In this document: in pieces, positions 8,936 through 13,920 of the stretch
Numbering within the stretch: position 1 is the first letter of the stretch
How the letters are laid out: each line of letters begins with the position of its first letter
NCBI GenBank assembly: GCA_002429165.1
Contig: DIYV01000156.1
Coordinates: 14,720 to 40,936 of the forward strand
Direction: 5' to 3'
Length of the DNA: 26,217 nucleotides
Source of the DNA: Gallionella sp. UBA6045
GTDB lineage: Bacteria; Pseudomonadota; Gammaproteobacteria; Burkholderiales; Gallionellaceae
The notes under the pieces: model-generated
Databases searched by the model: none
What the model was told of the DNA's origin: nothing
What the model saw: only the letters and a program-made list of their open reading frames with translations
Made by a program: the position numbers and the translations under genes

Positions 8936-9274
8936 ATTCCTTCATTTAAGTTGACAGGCTATCCCTGCAGAAACTGAAGATGAACTACCTGTTGCCGCCG
9001 GTCTGTACGGTAACGCACCCTTAACAGCAATCAGTTCAATTTTGCCGACCTGGATGCCCGGTAGCACGGACTGCCCACCGGCAATACTGACCTTCTTCAA
9101 ACAAGCTGTTGTTGAATCTCCCACACCAATTTATTTATCTAACTATGTGTGTTGGCGAACAGTTTGATCAAACTTAAAAGCCTACCTTGATGTGCCATGA
9201 CGCTTGGTTAGTTCTGCTTCATGCAGTGTGAATTTAAAATTAATCAGCATTTTCTAAGAAAAGGAATATACATC
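8936..9274. other. Spacer between divergent stress genes
   Basis: This 339-bp spacer separates the divergent CsbD and 9275-9478 genes. On the minus strand a 60-codon frame (8942-9124, GTG start, no ribosome site) ends next to the CsbD ribosome site. Its sequence (SIAGGQSVLPGIQVGKIELI) is not recognised and may be a remnant or chance. No convincing promoter could be assigned. Confidence 0.4.
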
Positions 9275-9478
9275 ATGTCAAATACCAATGAAGCTAGCGG
9301 TCTCCATAAACAGGCTGCAATCGATCATGAAGAAGCAGCCAAACACCATCGCAAAGCAGCGGAATGTCACGATCAGAACAAGCTGAGTGATGCTAAGGCC
9401 AGTTCCAAGAGCGCAATGGATTCGTGCAATAAGGCACAGAAGCATTCGGCAACTGCTTGCGAAAAGTCAGCCAAATAA
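9275..9478 (+). CDS. Small Ala/His/Lys-rich helical stress protein
   Basis: A 67-residue hydrophilic protein with a repeated helical pattern (ASGLHKQAAIDHEEAAKHH, then RKAAECHDQNKLSDAKASSK and CNKAQKHSATACEKSAK). Internal heptad-like Ala spacing suggests a helical bundle. The ATG at 9275 sits 8 bases after AAGGAA; a longer upstream frame lacks such a site. Similar short His/Ala-rich proteins without a name occur in betaproteobacteria, often beside CsbD-type genes, as here. The function is not known; four cysteines or histidines per turn region could bind metal, but that is speculation. Confidence 0.75.
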   Translation: MSNTNEASGLHKQAAIDHEEAAKHHRKAAECHDQNKLSDAKASSKSAMDSCNKAQKHSATACEKSAK

Positions 9479-9688
9479 CTACTTGAGGACGGCCGCTAAT
9501 CTGGGATAACTCAAATCTTGGTTGATCAATTTAAGAGTTGATGTCAACTGGAACTAGCGGCTGAACTATAAGGGGGCCTTCAAACTGGGCAATGTATAAC
9601 ATCGGCTAGTCGATAGCACGCAAATGATTCGATTAACAGTACCAATAACTTAGTTAAATTGTAATTTATACTTGAAAGGTAATTGAAA

Positions 9689-9772
9689 ATGTTCAAGGAC
9701 TATTACGTATTAGCGGCTGTTGTCGCAGCCATCACAGTTACGATGTTCGTAATTGGTATTTTTAATAGGTAG
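9689..9772 (+). CDS. 27-residue membrane microprotein
   Basis: The frame MFKDYYVLAAVVAAITVTMF followed by VIGIFNR is one transmembrane helix with a short polar start. AAAGGT lies 8 bases before the ATG, a modest ribosome site. The length is too small for coding statistics. It is the fifth tiny membrane protein of this region. Confidence 0.4.
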   Translation: MFKDYYVLAAVVAAITVTMFVIGIFNR

Positions 9773-10069
9773 CTTTGTTGAAGCGATGACTAAAATGTAG
9801 CTGTTGCACCTACTGCTTACCACAGGCGAATTTCCATAGTAATCGGTTAAACCGTTGCCGCCGATAGCAGCCACTGAAGAAGCACATGGACGAACTGAAA
9901 TCACAGGGCTTGGAGAAATTTAAGCTCAAACGCATTGCTGAAGGTGTTAGTGCCGCGTCCATCAAGTACGGCTCGGCAAGTATATGTTCAAGCGTAATGC
10001 TACTGTAACTTTTATTCTCCATAATTAATATTTTCATCAAGCCTTTATTATTTTATTAAGGGGCACGAC
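9773..10069 (+). other. Spacer with a short unrecognised frame
   Basis: A 40-codon frame at 9886-10008 reads DELKSQGLEKFKLKRIAEGV and looks like protein, but it has no ribosome site and stops abruptly. It may be a fragment of a lost gene. The rest of the spacer is AT-rich and shows nothing definite. AAGGGG before 10070 is the ribosome site of the PAS gene. Confidence 0.3.
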
Positions 10070-10444
10070 ATGAACCCATCCAAGAAAGCAGATTCAGCAA
10101 TCGAAATGGATCCATCCTCCCGCTCTGAATGGCAAGAGCCGCCAACGCTGACATTGGACGAATGCGGCATGATCTGCGATTGCAGCAAGGCTGGAGAAAA
10201 GCTCTTCGGCTATAGCCGAAAGGAGCTGGTCTGCCAGCCTGTTTCCAAGCTGTTGCCGGAACTATCGGAAATCCAGCTGGTAAAAAGCGGACAATTCAAT
10301 CCGAAGATTGGTTTTCTCAGCCGTTGCGGCGGCAGCTTTCAGGTAAAGAATCGGCTAGGCGAAATCTTTCTGAATAATTTGCATTTCGTTCTGCTGGGTT
10401 ATACAGGGGCATACACCATACGGGTGATATTGCAACCGTTTTGA
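10070..10444 (+). CDS. Stand-alone PAS-domain protein
   Basis: A 124-residue protein consisting of one PAS fold after a short polar leader. The central part reads LTLDECGMICDCSKAGEKLF, then GYSRKELVCQPVSKLLPEL, which is the N-terminal PAS strand and helix pattern (D..G.I...N.A...LFGY...EL.G...). The C-terminus completes the sheet and there is no output domain. Single PAS proteins can sense ligands or redox state and act by binding a partner. AAGGGG lies 6 bases before the ATG. Copy B of the duplicated module begins 13 bp after its stop. Four cysteines are present, but no cofactor motif is evident. Confidence 0.8.
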   Translation: MNPSKKADSAIEMDPSSRSEWQEPPTLTLDECGMICDCSKAGEKLFGYSRKELVCQPVSKLLPELSEIQLVKSGQFNPKIGFLSRCGGSFQVKNRLGEIFLNNLHFVLLGYTGAYTIRVILQPF

Positions 10445-10485
10445 CGAAACGGAAATCGTGTCATTACTATGCAACCGAGCGGTGC

Positions 10486-10513
10486 GGAACCAATCCCCAC
10501 TAATACAGTCTGA
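10486..10513 (+). promoter_or_regulatory. Sigma-E-like promoter, copy B
   Basis: GGAAC (10486-10490) and TCTGA (10509-10513) are separated by 18 bp as in copy A. The hairpin ATCGTT-GGGAT-AACGAT follows at 10525-10541 and an AGGAG ribosome site at 10551-10555. Confidence 0.55.
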
Positions 10514-10562
10514 CGTTTGCCCTGATCGTTGGGATAACGATGATTTGTTTAGGAGATTGAGA

Positions 10563-10676
10563 ATGAGCGACAAAACAAACAACAATGCAAACTCTAATGA
10601 CAGCGAGTTTCATATGGCATTTGGCTGGCTTGCGGCCGCCGCAGTGTCAATTGCTTGCTGGGCTGGCCTGTCTTAA
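10563..10676 (+). CDS. Tiny single-span membrane protein, copy B
   Basis: A 37-residue protein beginning MSDKTNNNANSNDSEFHMAF, then GWLAAAAVSIACWAGLS. The ATG at 10563 lies 7 bases after AGGAG, exactly the position of the GTG in copy A. A longer in-frame start at 10458 would lie upstream of the presumed promoter and is rejected. The N-terminus is Asn/Ser-rich here and basic in copy A, while the hydrophobic core GW...AV.IA.WAGL is kept. It is not a recognised family. Confidence 0.65.
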   Translation: MSDKTNNNANSNDSEFHMAFGWLAAAAVSIACWAGLS

Positions 10677-10699
10677 ATAACCGGTTTGCCATAATGAAT

Positions 10700-10725
10700 A
10701 AAGCCGGACATGTTCCGGCTTTTTT
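10700..10725 (+). terminator. Rho-independent terminator, copy B
   Basis: AAAGCCGGA (10700-10708) pairs with TCCGGCTTT (10714-10722) around CATGT, then T residues. The 26 bp are identical to the minus-strand terminator at 8082-8107. Confidence 0.9.
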
Positions 10726-10749
10726 AACTTCGGAATAAACGTCGATCAA

Positions 10750-11001
10750 ATGAACGAAATCCTGAAATACTTAAAGAAGCATGGCGAGAAACTTGATGCC
10801 GAGATTGCTGAAGGTGCTCATCTCTCACTTTCAAAGACACGCCTCTACTTTGCAGAACTCGCAGCTAAACACGAGGTCGTGTTGTGTGATTCGATCAGGT
10901 TTGAGAAAGGTAAAAAAATCGAGGGCTTACTATGCCGAGTGGCTTGTTTCACTCCGCCTGCATCGCCAGGTAGGAAAGCGAAGGGATCTGCAGTTAACTG
11001 A
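10750..11001 (+). CDS. Small winged-helix DNA-binding protein, copy B
   Basis: An 83-residue paralogue of the protein at 6013-6264 with nine substitutions. Two of these, Gly-to-His and Asn-to-Leu, fall in the presumed turn and recognition helix (LSLSKTRLYFAEL), so DNA specificity could differ. The basic wing RFEKGKKIEG and the tail TPPASPGRKAKGS are kept. The 14 bases before the ATG are identical to copy A while the purine-rich Shine-Dalgarno is degraded, so translation may depend on other features. Confidence 0.8.
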   Translation: MNEILKYLKKHGEKLDAEIAEGAHLSLSKTRLYFAELAAKHEVVLCDSIRFEKGKKIEGLLCRVACFTPPASPGRKAKGSAVN

Positions 11002-11099
11002 TAGTTGATATGCCGATGTAGGGTTTCAAGCAGCGGCAGGAGAAGGTTTGTCTGCGTGAAAGCAGGGCTTCGCCGAGTTCTGTTTACGACACGTTGCGG

Positions 11100-11366
11100 T
11101 CACCTTGCCGATTTAGGACGCGGTTTCATGTGGAGCTCATTCAATCGCAATATCTCCTGCCAAACTTCTTCTGGGAATCCAAAACGGTCAAATCTGCCAC
11201 CGCTAGAGGTGGGATGTAACAAGTCGGCTAAATAAGCTTCGCCATCAGGCGAGTTCCAAAGCTGGACAATTTTTTCCAGGATATGAGGATATTTTTCCTC
11301 AAGTATCTTGGGGTATTGGTTTGGTAAGCATTTTAGCGTTTGCAGAACGGTTTCTCTACTGACCAT
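11100..11366 (-). CDS. Hypothetical 88-residue protein
   Basis: The ATG at 11366 follows a GGGAG ribosome site 5 bases upstream. The sequence (LPNQYPKILEEKYPHILEKI, VQLWNSPDGEAYLADLLHP, GRFDRFGFPEEVWQEILRL) is acidic and helical, with a Trp- and Pro-containing middle and a basic C-terminus. It has neither signal peptide nor membrane segment. The composition and ribosome site support a real cytosolic protein. I do not recognise the family. Its 3' end abuts copy B of the duplicated module. Confidence 0.65.
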   Translation of the reverse strand: MVSRETVLQTLKCLPNQYPKILEEKYPHILEKIVQLWNSPDGEAYLADLLHPTSSGGRFDRFGFPEEVWQEILRLNELHMKPRPKSAR

Positions 11367-11744
11367 CGCCTCTCCCTTTTTATCTGGTCCATTTTATGTC
11401 AGTACCAGAACGGCATGAACCGACAGCGTGTGCGTAGCGTAGAAATAATTTGCTAATGAAGTCAATTCTAGTTATCAGTTAATCGAAGTTTGGGCTGAAC
11501 CTTGTCTGCATCCAGCACCTTGATGGTATGCAATTTGCAATGGGTATTGACCGGCACGGAGCAGCCCTTCAATCCTTGTAATAGCTTACCCGAGGTGCTG
11601 CCCTTCGAGCGTTGCAATCAAGTCAGTTTATCAGGTTATACGCTGTCGGGAAAAGTAAACCCATGTCGATACCATAGCACGGAAGATTCGTTTAATGTCT
11701 AGCCGAAGTTGGTCAGGATACGTGCTCAAGTATAGCCACTTTAT
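11367..11744. other. Spacer with a possible gene remnant
   Basis: On the minus strand a frame open from 11617 to a TAG at 11468 reads QGLKGCSVPVNTHCKLHTIK, then VLDADKVQPKLRLTDN. This looks like the C-terminus of a real protein but has no start codon with a ribosome site and a stop directly upstream. It is probably a remnant. The overlapping plus-strand frame at 11502-11702 has no ribosome site and is Cys/Ser-rich in a shadow-like way. Nothing else is evident. Confidence 0.35.
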
Positions 11745-12130
11745 TTATCGTGGCGGCATTGCGGGTACGAGTTGCCATTCAGTCGGGCACGAAGGCACAT
11801 ATGGGTAATAAGCATTGGCGGCAGGACAGAAATACCAGTACTGCACCGAAGAGGGTGCAACGCCAGGTGCATAGCCCGGATATGGCTGTTGATATACCGG
11901 ATACGGATAGTAAGGATAATACGGATTAGCCAAGTCATAACCAATAGCGCCGCCTATCAGAGCTGGAAAGATCCAACCACCTCCCCAACCCCCGCCACCG
12001 TAATGCCCTCCACCGCCATGACCCCTGCCATGGCCTCCACCTCCATGGCCTCCACCACCATGACCACCTTCAGCGTAAGCCGGAGTGGTTGATAAAATCG
12101 CAAGAAATGCAATCAATAATATTTTTTCAT
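11745..12130 (-). pseudogene. Gly/His-rich exported protein, start codon out of frame
   Basis: The body is a signal peptide (KILLIAFLAILSTTPAYA), a Gly/His repeat (GGHGGGGHGGGGHGRGHGG), a Tyr/Pro-rich stretch and a C-terminal YWYFCPAANAYYPYVPSCP motif with two cysteines, as in several proteobacterial envelope proteins of unknown role. The natural ATG (12128-12130), 7 bases after GGGAG, is followed by six A residues and runs to a stop after five codons. With a seventh A the frame would read MKKILLIAFL and continue through the whole protein. A 1-base deletion in this A tract, or an error there, explains the break. A TTG start further upstream would avoid it but spoils the signal peptide. The Gly/His region could bind metal. 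Confidence 0.75.
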
Positions 12131-12605
12131 GGTATGACTCCCAGTGAAATTGTAACTTTTGCAAGAACGTCTACGGATGAGGTTGCCTCTACTTTTCTGT
12201 CAACCACAACACCCGCCCATCTTGCTTTTCAATCCCATCTGAAATTTGACCACCTCAGTAAAGCAACGTTCCGCATAATGGTGATGCCTTCCGGCTGATT
12301 CACCTTTATGCGTTCTGCTGCCAAGTCATGTCAGACAAACACTTACATAATTATAAGACAAACACCACTACCGCCTCCAAGAGTGAGGAAACATAATTGG
12401 CACATCGATTTAGCAAACTGATTTGGAACCAAGCTATCGATAACTAATTCACGCTCTCCTCCCTGAGCGTGATGTCTTAACTCCCCCTAGTTAAGAAATT
12501 GTGCCTCTGCTCCGTAAGGTTCAGGGGCATTTCTTTTGCGGCAGCAATAAGCGGTGTGTTTGGCGAAGTTCTGCCAGGAATTGCAAGCCGTGGTAAGGTA
12601 TCGAC
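12131..12605. other. Long spacer, no protein gene recognised
   Basis: The left part (12165-12300) contains a short minus-strand frame (ending NQPEGITIMRNVALLRWSNF) that could be a decayed insertion-sequence end; this is weak. The right part holds three adjacent hairpins at 12449-12537, listed separately. No confident promoter was found. Confidence 0.4.
12449..12537 (+). ncRNA. Candidate small RNA: three tandem hairpins ending in a terminator
   Basis: Hairpin 1 pairs TCACGCTC (12449-12456) with GAGCGTGA (12465-12472). Hairpin 2 pairs TCTTAACT (12475-12482) with AGTTAAGA (12489-12496). Both have perfect 8-bp stems. Hairpin 3 pairs TGCCTCTG (12502-12509) with CAGGGGCA (12522-12529) with one wobble and is followed by TTTCTTTT, a terminator shape. 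The set is about 90 nt with almost no unpaired spacing. No protein gene directly precedes it, so a small RNA is plausible; the 5' end and promoter are not defined. Confidence 0.4.
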
Positions 12606-12911
12606 ATGGGTTTCCGATTCCGCAAGCGAATAAGAATTCTCCCCGGCATCTGGCTCAACCTGAGCAAGCGTGGAACTAGCGCATCTTTCGGCGGCAAAGG
12701 GCTGAACATGAATGTCAAAGAGGGCAAGGTCAGAACTACGGCCAGTCTCCCTGGCACCGGCCTGAGCTACAGAACGACTTCTATCATTACGCCACCAACA
12801 CGTTCTGGAATACCTGGTTGGATCTGGGTTTTTATCGTGGTGGTGGGAGTGTTGGTATTTCTTGTGAAAAACGCTGTGTCAATATTTTGGCATTTGGCAT
12901 TGCTTAGATGA
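12606..12911 (+). CDS. DUF4236 domain protein with C-terminal membrane segment
   Basis: A 101-residue protein. The first ~58 residues match the DUF4236 pattern closely: MGFRFRKRIRILPGIWLNLS, KRGTSASFGGKGLNMNVKEG and SLPGTGLSY. This is followed by a linker and one transmembrane segment (GWIWVFIVVVGVLVFLVK). The domain is widespread in small bacterial proteins and is of unknown function. The ribosome site is weak (GGTAAGG about 10 bases upstream). The neighbours, a candidate small RNA and an HNH nuclease, say nothing specific about its job. Confidence 0.85.
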   Translation: MGFRFRKRIRILPGIWLNLSKRGTSASFGGKGLNMNVKEGKVRTTASLPGTGLSYRTTSIITPPTRSGIPGWIWVFIVVVGVLVFLVKNAVSIFWHLALLR

Positions 12912-13104
12912 CAGAGTGGACTACTCACGCTGAACACCCCCTTGGAAACAGCCGTTTTAAGTTTGCAGTAATGAAATGTTTGGTTTAGTATTTACCTGCA
13001 TGTCTCCACAGGAACGTGTGTAAGGCCAATCCGATATATTCGGTTGGTACCCGTGATGACCAAAAGGCGAGCGGGGTTCATTTTGAATTTTAAAAGGAAC
13101 CTCC

Positions 13105-13629
13105 ATGCTCACAACATTGGTCAAGAATCGCAAATCTGCTTTCATCGCTCAATCCTGCCGCTGTTTTTACTGTGATTTTCCTATGTGGGAAAGTGACTGC
13201 TCGTCATTTGCTCAAACTCATAAAATCAGCCTCCGCCGAGCCAAACAGTTCCAATGCACAGCAGAGCATCTTGTGGCACGCCAGGATGGTGGCAAAGACG
13301 CAGCACAAAATATTGTTGCGGCTTGCCTCTGGTGCAATCAAACAAGGCACAAAAGAAAGCTGGCTAAAAATCCGAGTGATTATCGGAGCTTTGTGCGAAG
13401 AAGGTTAACCGGCAACAGACAGTATCACCAGGTAGGAAACGATGTTTTTTGCGTAGTTGAAATCATGGGTGGCAAGCAATCAGTTGCAACTAAACTAGGC
13501 GTTGAGGAGATTGAGATCGAGCACTGGATTGACGACCATTATGTTCCTACAAGATACGCTGAAAAGATCCACGAGTTAACTGGTTGGAGTGTGTGGTCGA
13601 TACAGGTGCCGCCGGTGGGGTGGGGGTAA
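13105..13629 (+). CDS. HNH endonuclease with C-terminal helix-turn-helix
   Basis: A 174-residue protein with AAGGA 8 bases before the ATG. Residues 20-81 form an HNH nuclease fold: zinc pair C20/C23 (CFYC), catalytic E54-H55 (TAEHLVARQDGG), N69 (QNIVAAC), second zinc pair C74/C77 (CLWC) and N78-R81. Residues ~115-165 (EIMGGKQSVATKLGVEEIEI, EHWIDDHYVPTRYAEKIHEL) look like a Cro/YdaS-type helix-turn-helix. The fusion of a nuclease and a phage-repressor-like DNA-binding domain is unusual and suggests site-directed nicking or a mobile-element role. The stop codon lies within the first GGGGTAAC repeat of the right island end, so the extreme C-terminus may have been set by integration. Confidence 0.8.
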   Translation: MLTTLVKNRKSAFIAQSCRCFYCDFPMWESDCSSFAQTHKISLRRAKQFQCTAEHLVARQDGGKDAAQNIVAACLWCNQTRHKRKLAKNPSDYRSFVRRRLTGNRQYHQVGNDVFCVVEIMGGKQSVATKLGVEEIEIEHWIDDHYVPTRYAEKIHELTGWSVWSIQVPPVGWG

Positions 13630-13642
13630 CAATAGGGGTAAC
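13622..13642. repeat. GGGGTAAC repeat pair, right end of island
   Basis: Two copies of GGGGTAAC at 13623-13630 and 13635-13642, with AATA before the second. The layout, including AATAGGGGTAAC, is nearly identical to 4412-4430 at the left end. They probably represent integrase arm-type sites of the same element. Confidence 0.55.
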
Positions 13643-13704
13643 AAACTTTTTATGAAATCATAAAAGACATATATAACAAGTAGATACGGAAGTAATTAAA
13701 TGGA

Positions 13705-13719
13705 GCGAGCGCCCAACAA
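13705..13719 (+). repeat. Putative attR (degenerate tRNA-Ile 3' end)
   Basis: GCGAGCGCCCAACAA resembles the tRNA-Ile end GCGAGGGCCCACCAA (4294-4308) at 13 of 15 positions. A good plus-strand terminator starts 4 bp later, where the original tRNA terminator would be expected. The differences would be tolerable because this copy is no longer part of a working tRNA. Confidence 0.45.
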
Positions 13720-13722
13720 AAC

Positions 13723-13755
13723 AAAGGCTTGCAGCGATGCGAGCCTTTTGTTTTT
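13723..13755 (+). terminator. Terminator, probably the original one of the tRNA-Ile operon
   Basis: AAAGGCTTGCA pairs with TGCGAGCCTTT (one wobble) around a GCGA tetraloop, followed by TGTTTTT. No gene immediately upstream needs it now, which fits displacement from the tRNA by the island. Confidence 0.75.
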
Positions 13756-13844
13756 CTACATAGTTAAGCGCTGTCCATTGCCATCCTGCAGTAAGGCATC
13801 TGGCCCCTAAAAACAAAGACCCTACCCGTTGAAAAGATGTAAAT

Positions 13845-13873
13845 GTGTCAGGAAAGTGCGGCGCAACTATAAT
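13845..13873 (+). promoter_or_regulatory. Sigma-70 promoter of the EAL protein gene
   Basis: GTGTCA (13845-13850, 4/6 to TTGACA) and a perfect TATAAT (13868-13873) are separated by 17 bp. The start codon is about 48 bp further on. Confidence 0.5.
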
Positions 13874-13920
13874 GTGGTTTCGCTTGGCACAACTTTTTTG
13901 ACACACAGAATGGATTGGTA

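Larger units (their letters stand above)
10457..11090 (+). repeat. Duplicated module, copy B
   Basis: This is the counterpart of 5718-6353 with the same order of elements. It differs from copy A in the N-terminal half of the small membrane protein, in the terminator loop and stem, and by scattered substitutions. It ends with the same GCCGAGTTCTGTTTACGAC at 11072-11090, 10 bp before the stop of the next, opposite-strand gene. Confidence 0.85.
4309..13719. mobile_element. Decayed genomic island integrated at tRNA-Ile
   Basis: The left boundary is the tRNA-Ile 3' end. The right boundary is an imperfect copy of that end at 13705-13719. A tyrosine-recombinase gene remnant starts 163 bp inside the left end in the same direction as the tRNA, the classical layout. 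Clusters of GGGGTAAC repeats lie inside both ends. The content is small accessory genes with AT-richer spacers, a duplicated module and several broken genes, in contrast to housekeeping genes on both sides. No intact recombinase, replication or transfer gene is visible, so it looks immobile. It may be a composite of more than one insertion. Confidence 0.6.

Noticed and set aside
8942..9124. 60-codon minus-strand frame before the CsbD gene
   Set aside because: GTG start without ribosome site and no recognisable family; kept only as a remark in the spacer entry.
13886..13915. Possible sigma-54 promoter (TGGCAC followed by T-rich sequence) before the EAL gene
   Set aside because: The essential GC of the -12 element is missing; the sigma-70 promoter just upstream is better.
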